Shown one piece after another: positions 1 to 9,725 of a DNA stretch of 64,000 nt (its first letter is position 1; each line of letters opens with the position of its first letter). Source of the DNA: Methanobrevibacter sp. (GTDB lineage Archaea; Methanobacteriota; Methanobacteria; Methanobacteriales; Methanobacteriaceae); NCBI GenBank assembly GCA_022775905.1, contig JALFJX010000021.1, positions 1 through 64,000 of the forward strand, written 5' to 3'. Position numbers and translations under genes: made by a program. Below the pieces are notes generated by a model that made no database searches, was not told where the DNA came from, and saw only the letters and a list, made by a program, of their open reading frames with translations.

Positions 1-239
1 TTGACACACAAACTAGATTGTTTTAGATATTTTTTGTATAATTTAATAGTAACTTGTTTTCTTATTGGAAATTATTCTATTTTATTTTTTAAACGTTTAG
101 TTAAACTATTTTATTTTTATTTAGAAAAACTTATATTGCAATAAGATAATATAACAATTGTTATTACTGTATATTAATGTAATGAAAATCGGGCTAGAAT
201 CATATATTTTAGAAAATACACTAATTGGAAGGTGATTAA

Positions 240-662
240 TTGTCAGATGGAAACAAAGTTTATAATTTGCTTATAACTAAGGGAGAATACGATCCCACTG
301 AACAATATGAGTTTTATAAGGGAAGAATCAATGAGGAAGAAGATTTTTTATATAAAGAATATAATACTTTAGAACATGAATTAACTGATGAATTATTTGA
401 AAAGATTGATGTAATTGTATTATTATTTGGTCTTTATAAATATGATAAAGAGTTATTCGATGAGTTAATGGCTAAATCAAAAGAATTGGATATTCCTTTA
501 CTTTCAATACGTTGTTATGGTATGGAAGCTATCTTAAAAGAATTGGAGGAAAAAGCTGATGCGGTGGTCGGATGGAATCCTCATTGTATCATAAATGCAA
601 TTGAAACTCTTACAGATAGGGAAAACTGGGTAAAACCATGTGATATTGCGGAAGATGAGTAA
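240..662 (+). CDS. TIR-like (MTH538/DUF1863-type) small protein
   Basis: A 140-residue soluble protein. The pattern of a hydrophobic strand (DVIVLLFGLY, about residues 57-66), an acidic/helical segment, a second strand (IPLLSIRCYG) and a closing VVGWNPHCI fits the flavodoxin-like TIR fold of the archaeal MTH538 family; this is a resemblance by eye. A classical TIR NADase glutamate cannot be assigned with confidence. The start is TTG, chosen because GGTGAT lies three bases upstream, the spacing seen before many genes here. It is followed after 15 bases by methanogenesis marker 8, so the two are probably cotranscribed. Function unknown; it could equally be a nucleotide-binding Rossmann-like protein. 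Confidence 0.55.
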   Translation: MSDGNKVYNLLITKGEYDPTEQYEFYKGRINEEEDFLYKEYNTLEHELTDELFEKIDVIVLLFGLYKYDKELFDELMAKSKELDIPLLSIRCYGMEAILKELEEKADAVVGWNPHCIINAIETLTDRENWVKPCDIAEDE

Positions 663-677
663 ATTTTGGTGAGTAGT

Positions 678-1532
678 ATGGTTGAAGACAGACATGTAAT
701 TGAAGCACTTGGAAAAGTTCGTGTAGTAATAGAAAATGGTGAAATAACAGAAGTTGGATCATCTGAAGTTAAATACTGTCCGATGTTTCATGCAATGCAT
801 GGAGTGGAAGAATTAAACGAAGAATTCATACGTAAAAACATTAATTTCAGAATCAAGGACTTTGGAATGTGCACTCCACAAAGAATAATTGAAATGGATG
901 ATGCAATTACTGTGGGTATATCTGAAATTTTAAAATCCAACATGGAACTTGGAAACATTGATTGTGTTGTAGGTGCCTGTGATGGTGCTGGGACTTTGAT
1001 TATGACAAATCCACGTGTCGTACAGGGTGTTGGTGCAAGAGTGTCTGGTCTTGTAAGTACCACTCCGATTCCTGAAGTAATTGAAAAACTTCAACAAAAG
1101 GATAGTGTGATTTTAAACCCCGAAACTGCAGAATTAAATCAATTGGAAGGGTTAAAATTAGCATTGGACAAGGGATATAAGAATATTGCAATAACAATAC
1201 TTCCTTCATATATGGTTGAAGAAATTAGAAATTATCCAATTGATGATGATGTGAATGTCTATATTTTAGTGGCACATACAACAGGAACTGCTCCTGAAGA
1301 TGTTAAAATGATATTTAATAATGCAGATATTGTGACTGCCTGTGCATCAAAACATGTTGCTGAATATACTGATAAATACCAGCCTTATTATTATGGATCA
1401 AAGGTTCCAATATTCTGTGCTAGTGAAGAAGGACATAAATTATTGGACAATAGACTTAAAAAGATAGGTAAACCATTGTCTAATAATAATTATCCAAGAA
1501 ATAAAAGCGATATTCCTCATAAATTAATTTAA
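678..1532 (+). CDS. Methanogenesis marker protein 8 (DUF2099)
   Basis: A conserved methanogen protein of about 284 residues with no established biochemical role. The family features visible are the N-terminal HVIEALGKVRVVIENG strand pair, KYCPMFHAMHG, the FRIKDFGMCTP segment, VVGACDGAGTLI, VSGLVSTTPIPEVI and ADIVTACASK. Several conserved cysteines (in YCPMF, GMCTP, GACDG and TACAS) could bind a metal or cofactor, which is inference. The ATG at 678 is preferred over the in-frame TTG at 666 and GTG at 669, because GGTG just upstream then acts as ribosome-binding site. It lies directly downstream of the TIR-like gene, likely in one operon. Confidence 0.85.
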   Translation: MVEDRHVIEALGKVRVVIENGEITEVGSSEVKYCPMFHAMHGVEELNEEFIRKNINFRIKDFGMCTPQRIIEMDDAITVGISEILKSNMELGNIDCVVGACDGAGTLIMTNPRVVQGVGARVSGLVSTTPIPEVIEKLQQKDSVILNPETAELNQLEGLKLALDKGYKNIAITILPSYMVEEIRNYPIDDDVNVYILVAHTTGTAPEDVKMIFNNADIVTACASKHVAEYTDKYQPYYYGSKVPIFCASEEGHKLLDNRLKKIGKPLSNNNYPRNKSDIPHKLI

Positions 1533-1654
1533 ATGATTATTTATCAATTCAATGTCTAGCAATAGACATTATTCTATTTTAATTCTTTTTTTTCATTAAA
1601 AATATAAATAACCAGTTCATAATGTTAAAATAAGACTGATTGTAGGTGTTAACA

Positions 1655-2686
1655 ATGAAATACACAAAGCTTGGAAATTCAGATTTAAAAGTGAGTAAAG
1701 TTTGTATGGGATTTGGAGATCCGACAAATGGGGTGCATACATGGACTTTGCCTGAAAAAGAATCTCTTGAAGTTATAAAAAACGGTTTGGATAATTGAAT
1801 TAACTTTTATGATACTGCTATCGGTTATCAGAACGGAACTTCAGAGCAGTATGTTGGAAAAGCAGTAAGAGAATATGCTTCAAGAGAAGATGTGGTTGTT
1901 GCAACCAAATTTCTGCCAAGGTCTGAAGAGGACATTAAAAATAATGTGTCAGGTCAACAGCACATTCATAATATGGTTAATAAAAGCCTCACAAACTTAG
2001 GGCTTGATTATATTGATTTATATATTTATCACATGTGGGACTACAATACTCCGTTGTATGATCTTTTGGAAGGCTTGAATGAAGTGATTGAAGAAGGAAA
2101 AGTAAGATACATAGGTATATCAAATTGTTTTGCTTGGCAGCTTGCAAAGGCTAATGCACTGGCTGATGCTGAAGGTTTTTCAAAATTTGTTTCTATTCAA
2201 GGTCATTACAATCTAATTTTCAGAGAAGAGGAGCGTGAAATGATTCCTATGTGTGCTGCAGATAATATTGCAACTACTCCTTACAGTGCTCTTGCATCTG
2301 GTAGATTATCTAGAATGCCTGGTGTTGATTCAAAAAGATTAAATGAAGACTTTTATGCAAAATTAAAGTATGATTCATCATAGAGTAATGATTTGGAAAT
2401 CATAAAAAGGGTTAATGAAATTGCACAAAACTTGGAGGTTTCAATGACTGAAGTGTCTCTTGCATGGCTGGAAACCAAAGTTACATCCCCAATCGTTGGT
2501 CCAACTAAAATGCATCATGTTGAAGGTGCTGTCAACAGTGTTGATCTGTCTCTTTCAAGTGATGATATTGCTTATTTGGAAGAACCGTATGTTGCTCATG
2601 AATTGGTCGGCGTAATGGCTGATAATAAAGTATCCGCTAGTGATAATGAGAAAGTATGGGCAAAAAGTACAAAAAATAAGATTTAA
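1655..2686 (+). pseudogene. Aldo/keto reductase broken by two in-frame stops
   Basis: One continuous frame encodes an NADPH-dependent aldo/keto reductase of about 343 residues, interrupted by TGA at 1796-1798 and TAG at 2381-2383. The catalytic residues are otherwise kept: Asp and Tyr in FYDTAIGY, Lys in VVATKF and His in LYIYHMWD. The TGA sits where the family has Gly (NGLDNGINFYDTA), so it is a single-base change from GGA. The TAG lies in a loop before the last helices. No indel is present and the frame remains open elsewhere, so inactivation looks recent. An ATG with GGTG upstream starts the reading frame. Readthrough as selenocysteine or pyrrolysine is unlikely because neither position is a catalytic residue. 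Confidence 0.85.
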
Positions 2687-2691
2687 AATTA

Positions 2692-4224
2692 TTATTCTTT
2701 TTTGAATAATAATTTATCAATAATGTCCATATCTAGATTTTCCTCAACAATTTCAGCTAATCTGTTTAAGGAATAATCTTTTTGAGTTTCGTAAGGATCT
2801 TCACAATATTTTGCTTCAAGGCCTTTTTTAACTCTAATATAATTTAAAAATTCTCTTCTGAAGTTATAGTTATGGAATATTCCATGGAAATAAGTTGCAA
2901 ACACATTTCCATTGGATGCACCATCAATCATACCATCATCGTTATTTCCCTGTCCTTTTTTAATATTTAATAATGGTTTTGAGTTTATTAGATTAGTGGT
3001 ACCTTCATGAATTTCATAACCTGTAATTATTTCACCAACAATGTTTTTGAATATTTCACCTGCAAGGCCATCAAGATTGTCTGGAATTGTTGCCTCTGAT
3101 TGAGTTACAATCTTTCCAGCCCTTGAAAATTGGGATTCGATGTCCAAAATGCCAAGTCCGTTCATTGTTCCGTGTTTGGATTCACGTTTGTCTTCATCGT
3201 AAATAATGTTTCCGAGAATTTGTAATCCTCCGCAGATTCCAACAATTGGTATTTCTTCTGATTTTTTGATGATTTTATCTGCAAGACCACTTTCACGAAG
3301 AGCAAACATATCTTCAGTTGAATTACGGGTTCCTGGAATTAAAATAGCATCAACATCTCCAATATCATCATTGATACCAATCATTTTAAGTGAAACATCT
3401 TCTTCATATTCGAATGGATCAATGTCTGTAAAGTTAGCTATTTTGGGAAGTCTGATTACTCCAATTGTTATGTCTTTGTCTTCTGCAAAGTTGTGTGTAG
3501 TTAATGATGCAGAATCTTCTTCAGGAAGCTTTAAAGTTGGATCATATGGTAAAACTCCTAAAACAGGTTCACCAGTAATTTCTTCGATTCTATCAAGACC
3601 AGGTTTTAATATATCTAAATTACCTCTGAATTTATTGATTACAGTGGCCTTTAATCTGGATCTGTCATAATCATCAAGTAATACGTAAGTTCCTGCAATT
3701 GCTGCAAAAACACCGCCCATTTCAATATCTGCTATTAATATAACATTTGCATCTGCAAGATGTGCGATTTCCATATTTGCGATATCCTGGTCACGCATAT
3801 TAATTTCTGCAGGAGAACCTGCTCCTTCAATGATAATTACATCATATTCTTCTTTTAAGATATTGAAACTTTTTTTAATAGCTTCTAATGCTGTATCATG
3901 GTATTTATGCTGGTAATCATAAAAGTTCATATCTCCAATTGATTTTCCTTGGATGATTACGTTAGATGTAAAATCTCCTTTTGGTTTGAGCAAAACGGGA
4001 TTCATGTGTATACTTGGTTCAACCATTGATGCTTCGGCCTGTAGCATTTGTGCTATTCCAATTTCCCCATTTTCTTTTGTTGTATATGAGTTTAAAGACA
4101 TGTTTTGGGATTTGAAAGGTGCTACTTTATATCCTCTGTTTTTATATATTCTGCATAAGGCGGCTACGAGCATACTTTTTCCAGCATTTGATGAAGTTCC
4201 TTGAACCATGATACAATTTGTCAT
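2692..4224 (-). CDS. cobQ: Cobyric acid synthase (adenosylcobyrate amidotransferase)
   Basis: Catalyses ATP- and glutamine-dependent amidation of the corrin ring side chains in cobalamin biosynthesis (CobQ/CbiP). The 510-residue length is normal. The N-terminal DTBS-like ATPase domain carries the P-loop VQGTSSNAGKS and the downstream KSQNMSLNS and IIEGAGSPAEIN motifs. The C-terminal class I glutaminase domain has its nucleophile Cys in GICGGLQ and the His in YFHGIFHN. It is convergent with the broken aldo/keto reductase, with about five bases between the genes. It fits with the cbiMNQO cobalt transporter at 40 kb, since methanogens need cobamides for Mtr. Confident assignment. Confidence 0.93.
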   Translation of the reverse strand: MTNCIMVQGTSSNAGKSMLVAALCRIYKNRGYKVAPFKSQNMSLNSYTTKENGEIGIAQMLQAEASMVEPSIHMNPVLLKPKGDFTSNVIIQGKSIGDMNFYDYQHKYHDTALEAIKKSFNILKEEYDVIIIEGAGSPAEINMRDQDIANMEIAHLADANVILIADIEMGGVFAAIAGTYVLLDDYDRSRLKATVINKFRGNLDILKPGLDRIEEITGEPVLGVLPYDPTLKLPEEDSASLTTHNFAEDKDITIGVIRLPKIANFTDIDPFEYEEDVSLKMIGINDDIGDVDAILIPGTRNSTEDMFALRESGLADKIIKKSEEIPIVGICGGLQILGNIIYDEDKRESKHGTMNGLGILDIESQFSRAGKIVTQSEATIPDNLDGLAGEIFKNIVGEIITGYEIHEGTTNLINSKPLLNIKKGQGNNDDGMIDGASNGNVFATYFHGIFHNYNFRREFLNYIRVKKGLEAKYCEDPYETQKDYSLNRLAEIVEENLDMDIIDKLLFKKE

Positions 4225-4592
4225 AGTAGAATATATTTAGTTAATATTATAAATAATTTTAAAATGAGTTAAATTTAATCGTATTTGGGGCATGGATTAA
4301 TATATATCATTTATTTGGGGTTTTCAAACACATGAATATTATTTGAAATAAACTGACTGTGCGATATATAACCATGCCTGCAAATCGATTTACAATATAT
4401 AATTATTGAAAATTAATATTGCATTTAATTATATATCTTTTTTTAATATATATTTTTAACTTTTTTTGATATTTATTTTTATTTTAGTTAATTACTCTTT
4501 AATTAATCGATATTTATATTAAAAAAAGTTTTTTAATTATTTTTTATTTTTCGATATGAAATATATTTATCATTTGGATGTTCTTTTTTTGT
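4225..4592. other. AT-rich gene-free region between cobQ and a pseudogene
   Basis: No open frame worth calling is present on either strand. Reading the minus strand, a TATA-like stretch around 4236-4250 sits about 20-30 bases before the cobQ start and is its likely promoter. The rest is A/T-rich with T-runs; I see no tRNA, repeat array or hairpin of note. Confidence 0.5.
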
Positions 4593-5156
4593 TCATTTTA
4601 ATTCAAGACCATCTCTATATGCATTTCCAACTTTTTTTCCAATGTCCAGATAAATTTTATTCATCCAATCAAAAGCTATTGGGTGGAATTTTTCAAAGGA
4701 TAGTTTTCCATTTTCTTCAAGAATGGATTCATCTAAACTTACATTGACGATTTCACCTATTAATTTCCAATTCTCTGCATCATAACTTTTAACTTTACAT
4801 TCAACAGCAAATGGTAATTCATTTATAATTGGTGCGTCTACAAATTCTGATGGGGGTGGTGTGGAATCCTGTTTTTTCAAATTTATTTTCAACTTTGTTT
4901 CCAGTTGTAATTCCGAGATAATCTCATGCGGTTTCATTTTCTAATCTGCCATACTTACAACAAATGAATTTCTCTCAAGTATGCCTTTCAAAGTGTGTCT
5001 TTGTGATGCAACTGTGATTGAAATTTCTTTTTCATGACTTATTCCTCCTCATACTGCAAGCATTGCACAGGGTTTGTTTTTATCATCGTAGGATGATAAG
5101 ATTAGAACTGGCATGGGCATGATGTAAGGTTTTGCTCCTATGTTTTTCCTTGTCAT
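4593..5156 (-). pseudogene. Decayed flavin reductase (flavoredoxin family)
   Basis: Reading the minus strand from ATG at 5156 (GGAGAA upstream) gives the start of an FMN-binding flavin reductase: MTRKNIGAKPYIMPMPVLIL, then MLAV followed by TGA where the family has Trp (AWGGIS). After MAD a one-base loss shifts frame. The second part (DYLGITTGNKVENKFEKTGF) is readable in another frame and preceded by a second TGA. A further shift in a run of five C restores the last 100 residues (SEFVDAPIINELPFAVECK onward). The total length of 188 codons matches the family, because the two indels cancel. With four lesions the gene is almost certainly dead; only the last 114-codon stretch remains open from its own ATG. 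Confidence 0.85.
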
Positions 5157-5377
5157 AATTAATTCTCCAAAAATTTGGTAATGGTATATTTAATGATTTT
5201 TTGTTAAGTATTTTTGCTATATTGAATTTAAAAAACATATTCTTAAATATTAAAGTAACTTTTGTTTACTAAATTAGAAACCTTTATATAAGATACAGAT
5301 TTAAATAATATTTAAATAGTATATTTAACTTAATTTTTTAATGATGAATTATATTTATTGAAAAGGAGGTTTATTCT

Positions 5378-7357
5378 ATGAAATTTGAAGAACCAGAAAT
5401 AACTGAAGATTCTCCTCAAGAAGTAGTTGCTGAGCCAGTAGTAGAAAAAGAAGAAAAAGGCGAAGAAACTAAACCAATGTTAAATTATGATAATATTAAA
5501 AGTTCACAAGATATTGAAGTACCGCCTTTATTAATTGACCAAGTTATTGGACATGAAGAGTCCATTGAAACAATTAAAAAGGCAGCAAAACAAAGAAGAA
5601 ATGTTTTACTCATTGGAAATCCTGGTGTGGGAAAATCTATGCTTGCTAAAGGAATGGCACAGATTTTGCCTCATGAAACTTTAAAAGATATATTAGTTTA
5701 CCCAAATATGGAAGATAATAACCACCCATTGATAAGGACAGTACCTGCGGGTGAGGGTAAAAAAATTGTAAAAGCAACAAAAGGATCGGCTAAAAGTCAT
5801 GAGGAAAAGAAAACAATCATTACAATGTTTGCAATTGGTGGTGTTTTAGTAATTGGATTTATGTATGGAAGATTACTTGAATCTATTATTGCAGCAGCTT
5901 TAATTTTACTCATTTCAATTCAAATCAAACCAAGAAATAATAATATGTCTCCGAAATTGTTGGTTAATAACCAAGATTCAAGATTTGCACCATTCATGGA
6001 TGCAACCGGTTCTCATGCTGGTGCTCTCTTAGGAGACGTACGTCACGATCCATACCAATCTGGTGGGCTCGGAACTCCTGCACACGAACGTGTAGAAGCA
6101 GGTATGATTCACAAAGCTAACCGTGGAGTTTTATACATTGACGAAATAGGTACAATGTCCATGAAAACCCAACAAGAGTTATTGTCTGCAATGCAGGAAA
6201 AACAATATGCAATCACTGGTCAAAGTGAAAACTCAAGTGGTGCAATGGTAAGGTCCCAAGCAGTACCATGTGACTTTGTGCTTGTAGCATCAGGTAACCT
6301 TCAAGTTTTAGAAGGAATGCATATTGCAATGAGATCCAGAATCAGAGGATATGGTTACGAAGTATTCATGAAAGATTATATGGAAGATACAACTGAAAAC
6401 AGAGAAAAATTAGTTCAGTTCGTAGCTCAAGAAGTCAAAAACGATGGAAGAATTCCTCACTTCTCAACTGATGCATTAGATGAAATCATTATGGAAGCAA
6501 AAAGAAGATCTGGAAAGCAAAATGCTTTAACTTTGAAATTAAGAGACCTTGGTGGACTTGTAAGATCTGCAGGGGATGTAGCTATTGAAAAAGGTGCTGA
6601 CCTTGTAACTGCTGAACATGTATTTGAAGCTAAAAAATATGCAAGAACATTAGAACAGCAAATTGCTGATAGGTCTATCTTACAAAGAAAAGATTACAGT
6701 ATGGTCTCTGCTCAAGGTGGAAGAGTTGGTCTTATTAACGGTCTTGCAGTTATTGGAGATAGAAGTGGAATCGTATCACCAATTGCAGCAGAAGCAGCTC
6801 CAACCCAATCCAAAATGGGTGGTCAAATAATTGCAACAGGTAAATTAGGTGAAATTGCTAGTGAATCAGTTCAAAACGTAAGTGCATTGATTAAGAAATA
6901 CACTAACAAGGACATTTCCAATTATGATATTCACGTTCAGTTCATTCAAACCTATGATGGTGTTGAAGGGGATTCAGCTAGTGTAAGTATTGCAACTGCT
7001 GTTATTTCAGCTATTGAAGAAATTCCTATTGACCAAACTGTTGCATTGACTGGTTCTCTTAATGTTCGTGGTGATGTAATGCCTATTGGTGGAGCAACTG
7101 CTAAAATTGAAGCGGCTGCAGAAGCTGGAATGAAAAAAGTATTAATTCCTAAATCTAACATGAAAGATGTTATGATTGAGAAAAAATATGAAGATATGAT
7201 TGAAATCATTCCAACAGAAACATTAAGTGATGTTTTAGAAAACATTTTAATTAGTGGTTCTGCAAAAGACAACTTAATTGCAAAAATGAGAGATTTAAGT
7301 TCTAGAGTTGCAGATAAAGTTCCACAACCAAGTTTAAATAATCCAACTACTAATTAA
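5378..7357 (+). CDS. lonB: Membrane-anchored archaeal Lon protease (LonB)
   Basis: ATP-dependent, membrane-bound protein quality-control protease of 659 residues. Order of parts: an acidic N-terminus (1-35); an AAA+ domain with Walker A GNPGVGKS (80-87); an inserted hydrophobic segment of two transmembrane helices at about 147-183, the hallmark of archaeal LonB; Walker B VLYIDEIG (251-258); and a C-terminal protease domain. The catalytic dyad is visible as Ser533 in EGDSASVS and Lys576 in GGATAKIEA. It has its own promoter (TTTATATAAG near 5284) and an AAGGAGGTTT ribosome-binding site before the ATG. Monocistronic; convergent with the gene on the minus strand. Confidence 0.95.
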   Translation: MKFEEPEITEDSPQEVVAEPVVEKEEKGEETKPMLNYDNIKSSQDIEVPPLLIDQVIGHEESIETIKKAAKQRRNVLLIGNPGVGKSMLAKGMAQILPHETLKDILVYPNMEDNNHPLIRTVPAGEGKKIVKATKGSAKSHEEKKTIITMFAIGGVLVIGFMYGRLLESIIAAALILLISIQIKPRNNNMSPKLLVNNQDSRFAPFMDATGSHAGALLGDVRHDPYQSGGLGTPAHERVEAGMIHKANRGVLYIDEIGTMSMKTQQELLSAMQEKQYAITGQSENSSGAMVRSQAVPCDFVLVASGNLQVLEGMHIAMRSRIRGYGYEVFMKDYMEDTTENREKLVQFVAQEVKNDGRIPHFSTDALDEIIMEAKRRSGKQNALTLKLRDLGGLVRSAGDVAIEKGADLVTAEHVFEAKKYARTLEQQIADRSILQRKDYSMVSAQGGRVGLINGLAVIGDRSGIVSPIAAEAAPTQSKMGGQIIATGKLGEIASESVQNVSALIKKYTNKDISNYDIHVQFIQTYDGVEGDSASVSIATAVISAIEEIPIDQTVALTGSLNVRGDVMPIGGATAKIEAAAEAGMKKVLIPKSNMKDVMIEKKYEDMIEIIPTETLSDVLENILISGSAKDNLIAKMRDLSSRVADKVPQPSLNNPTTN

Positions 7358-7363
7358 GTTGGA

Positions 7364-7846
7364 TTACTCTATTATTTTTTCTTTTACTATTTTTTCTATT
7401 GTTTTATAAAATTCAGATTCTGTTTTTTCAAATTCTTTGAATGATGCATCTACGCTGCAATTGCAAACATCTGTTTTTCCGATAAGATATTCTGTTGAAT
7501 CTTTTTTTATTAAAATTCCAAATAGTTTCTCTTGCTTGTCGGCATAAAGATCAAATTCTTCTTGATTTAGTTGTAAATTGTAGTCATTTGTGGAGAAGAT
7601 ATCACATTCATTTAAAATAGGCATAAATGTCATCATTCCAAATGGTAAGAAAATATTTTCACTTTTGCTGATTTTTACAAGTCTTTGTTCGTAGGTATCC
7701 TCCTCGTTGATGTCATAACCACTGATTTTCAGTATGTTGTTTTCACCCATGTAGTTATTGTCATCAATAATAAATGCAAGCAAATCAGGGTCTATGTAAT
7801 TATTACAGGAAGCCCTAATATTTTTAATAGTTTCATAAATTTTCAT
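7364..7846 (-). CDS. Hypothetical protein downstream of ADP-ribosylglycohydrolase remnant
   Basis: An unrecognised soluble acidic protein of 160 residues with no signal peptide or membrane helix. It contains two adjacent cysteines in VCNCSVD. The ATG at 7846 is preferred over the GTG at 7849 because AGGT lies about eight bases upstream. Its start overlaps the original 3' end of the broken ADP-ribosylglycohydrolase gene by 14 bases, so the two formed a translationally coupled pair. The frame is intact although its partner is damaged. Function unknown. Confidence 0.6.
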   Translation of the reverse strand: MKIYETIKNIRASCNNYIDPDLLAFIIDDNNYMGENNILKISGYDINEEDTYEQRLVKISKSENIFLPFGMMTFMPILNECDIFSTNDYNLQLNQEEFDLYADKQEKLFGILIKKDSTEYLIGKTDVCNCSVDASFKEFEKTESEFYKTIEKIVKEKIIE

Positions 7847-8736
7847 CACATACTACCTCGTATTTTTCACATAATTCAATGATGGTATCAATCTTGCGGA
7901 TTTGATTAATCCAATTATAGGAATGTCTTCAAAACCATAATATATTCCAGCAAGTCCTCCGCAAATAGCTGCTACAGTATCAGTATCTTCACTTAAGTTA
8001 ACTGCTTTTAGAACTGCTTCTTTATAACTATCCGTATTTTCAAGACAGTAGATAACTGCCTCAAATGTAGAAATTACATAGCCTTTGCTTGAAATTCCTT
8101 CTGAATAATCATTATCAAAGATTCTTCTAAAGTGTTTAAGTTCTGCATTGCCTTCATAATACTCCTTAATTTTATCACTTGCATTTTTAACATGTGTTTC
8201 AATGCTAAATCAGGAGTGTTTATCATGGATTTTGCAATTTCAACATAAAGCACACAAGCAATTCTGGATCTTTTATGTCTATGAGTTAATGAGGAAATAT
8301 TTTCAATTGTCTCATAATCAATGTCTTTTATGAATGCTAATGGAAGAATTCTCATTAAAGAACCATTTCCATTGTCTCTTTCACCATCCATTCCACAAAA
8401 TGGGCTTAGGCCAGACACATAACTGTCTAAAGCATTATGTGTTGTAATTCCTATGTCAAATGTTTCTTCTTGTGTGTATTTGTTATTTTTTTGCCATTCG
8501 ATAAATTCTTCGATTATGTCTGAATAATCAATGCATTTTTTATTAATTATACTTCCCATTGTGGCTATTGTCATGGAAGTATCATCAGACCAGGTTCCTG
8601 CGGGTTTGTTATATTCTCCAAAACCCATCATTCCAGTCACTGGATTTTGTTCAAGGTATTTTCTGGATTTAAACTCAACTGGAACTCCCAATGCATCACC
8701 TACGACCAAACCAATAATTCCATCTTTGACTTTCAT
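7833..8736 (-). pseudogene. ADP-ribosylglycohydrolase with two frameshifts
   Basis: The N-terminal two thirds are intact: DGIIGLVVGDALGVPVEF, the metal-binding SDDTSMT motif and NGSLMRI of the DraG/ARH family, which removes ADP-ribose from proteins or other targets. Near 8195-8205 the frame shifts. The continuation (ETHVKNASDKIKEYYEGNAE, then the second metal motif SEDTDTVAAICGGLAG) is in another frame. A second shift near 7905-7925 moves the tail (WINQIRKIDTIIELCEKYEV) to a third frame ending at the TGA at 7833. As written, the product would stop after 220 residues without the second magnesium site and would be inactive. Lesions could be real or sequence errors. Confidence 0.82.
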
Positions 8737-8800
8737 AATTAAGTATTAACTTGTGTTTATATTTAAAAGTTTTATATTGGATTAAATCATAATTTAATTA

Positions 8801-9310
8801 ATGATTTTTAAAACTGAACGTCTTACTTTAAGGCAGTGGAAGGAGGAAGATGCGGAGTGTTTATTTCATTTTGCCCAAAATCCAAAAGTGGGTCCAATAG
8901 CTGGATGGCCGCCACATGAAAGTGTTGAAGAGAGTTTAAATATTATTAAAACAGTTTTTTCAAAAAAAGAAACTTATGCTATTGTTTTAGATGATATTCC
9001 AATTGGCTGTGTTGGATTATTGTTCCATCCTGACTGCAATCATTACTGGGGTGATGACTCTGCAGAACTTGGATATTGGATTGGAGAGGAATATTGGGGA
9101 AATGGGTATGCAGTTGAAGCATCAGAACTATTAGTTAAAAGAGCATTTGATGATTTGGGTGTAAAACAGATTTATGCAACATACAGGTGTGAGAACAATC
9201 AATCATGTAGAGTTCTAGAAAAGTTAGGTTTTAAATATTTCAATGATTTGACAAATGTCAATTATTTGGGTGAAGAATTTAGTGAAATTGCCATGTTGCT
9301 TAAAAAATAA
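8801..9310 (+). CDS. GNAT N-acetyltransferase (RimJ/RimL-like)
   Basis: A 169-residue acetyltransferase of the GNAT fold. It has the N-terminal TERLTLRQWKEEDAE typical of RimJ/RimL-type enzymes, ELGYWIGEEYWGNGYAVEAS as motif A (acetyl-CoA pyrophosphate loop, Gln replaced by Trp-Gly-Asn-Gly) and the NNQSCRVLEKLGFKY motif B. The substrate cannot be told; this group includes ribosomal-protein, antibiotic and small-molecule acetylases. The TATA element (TTTATATTGG near 8757) lies about 40 bases before the ATG and no ribosome-binding site is visible, so translation may be leaderless. Divergent from the ADP-ribosylglycohydrolase remnant. Confidence 0.85.
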   Translation: MIFKTERLTLRQWKEEDAECLFHFAQNPKVGPIAGWPPHESVEESLNIIKTVFSKKETYAIVLDDIPIGCVGLLFHPDCNHYWGDDSAELGYWIGEEYWGNGYAVEASELLVKRAFDDLGVKQIYATYRCENNQSCRVLEKLGFKYFNDLTNVNYLGEEFSEIAMLLKK

Positions 9311-9339
9311 TTTATATAAAGAAATATTAATCTTAATTA

Positions 9340-9708
9340 ATGACTAGATTATGTAAAAATTGCGGATTTGAAAATCAAGATGATTATGATTTTTGTGCCA
9401 AATGTGGTACTCCATTGGTTGAAGGTTTAAAACCTAGGCAATTTAAGGTTTATAGAGCACAAGATCTTCAAGTTAATAAAAAAGCGTTGATTGCAGCTTA
9501 TATTGCTACTATATTTTTATCCTGGAGCGGATTTTTCATTGGTTTAATTTCAAAAAATACTATTTTTGCTACATTCACATTTTTTGGATTTTTCATGCCA
9601 TTTTTCTTAGTGCAATCAAGGCATCCAACTCTTAAAAAGCATGGTTTAATAATGATGGCTATTTCATTTGTGGGAGTAGCACTATCATTTTACGTTATGT
9701 TGTATTAA
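9340..9708 (+). CDS. Zinc-ribbon membrane protein
   Basis: A 122-residue protein. The N-terminus is a four-cysteine zinc ribbon (CKNCGFENQDDYDFCAKCG, residues 5-23), followed by a short linker and about three transmembrane helices (residues 48-67, 70-90, 100-121). This layout is common in archaeal and bacterial small membrane proteins of unknown role. A TATA-like TTTATATAAAG (near 9311) lies about 28 bases before the ATG, which would give a leaderless transcript. Convergent with the gene on the opposite strand. Confidence 0.75.
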   Translation: MTRLCKNCGFENQDDYDFCAKCGTPLVEGLKPRQFKVYRAQDLQVNKKALIAAYIATIFLSWSGFFIGLISKNTIFATFTFFGFFMPFFLVQSRHPTLKKHGLIMMAISFVGVALSFYVMLY

Positions 9709-9725
9709 AAAAGAAAAAATGGAAA

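Noticed and set aside
666-677. Upstream TTG/GTG start for methanogenesis marker 8
   Set aside because: These bases contain the ribosome-binding site for the ATG at 678.
1796-2383. Programmed UGA/UAG recoding in the aldo/keto reductase
   Set aside because: Neither codon falls at a catalytic or cysteine position, and no SECIS or Pyl signal is visible; kept only as a check.
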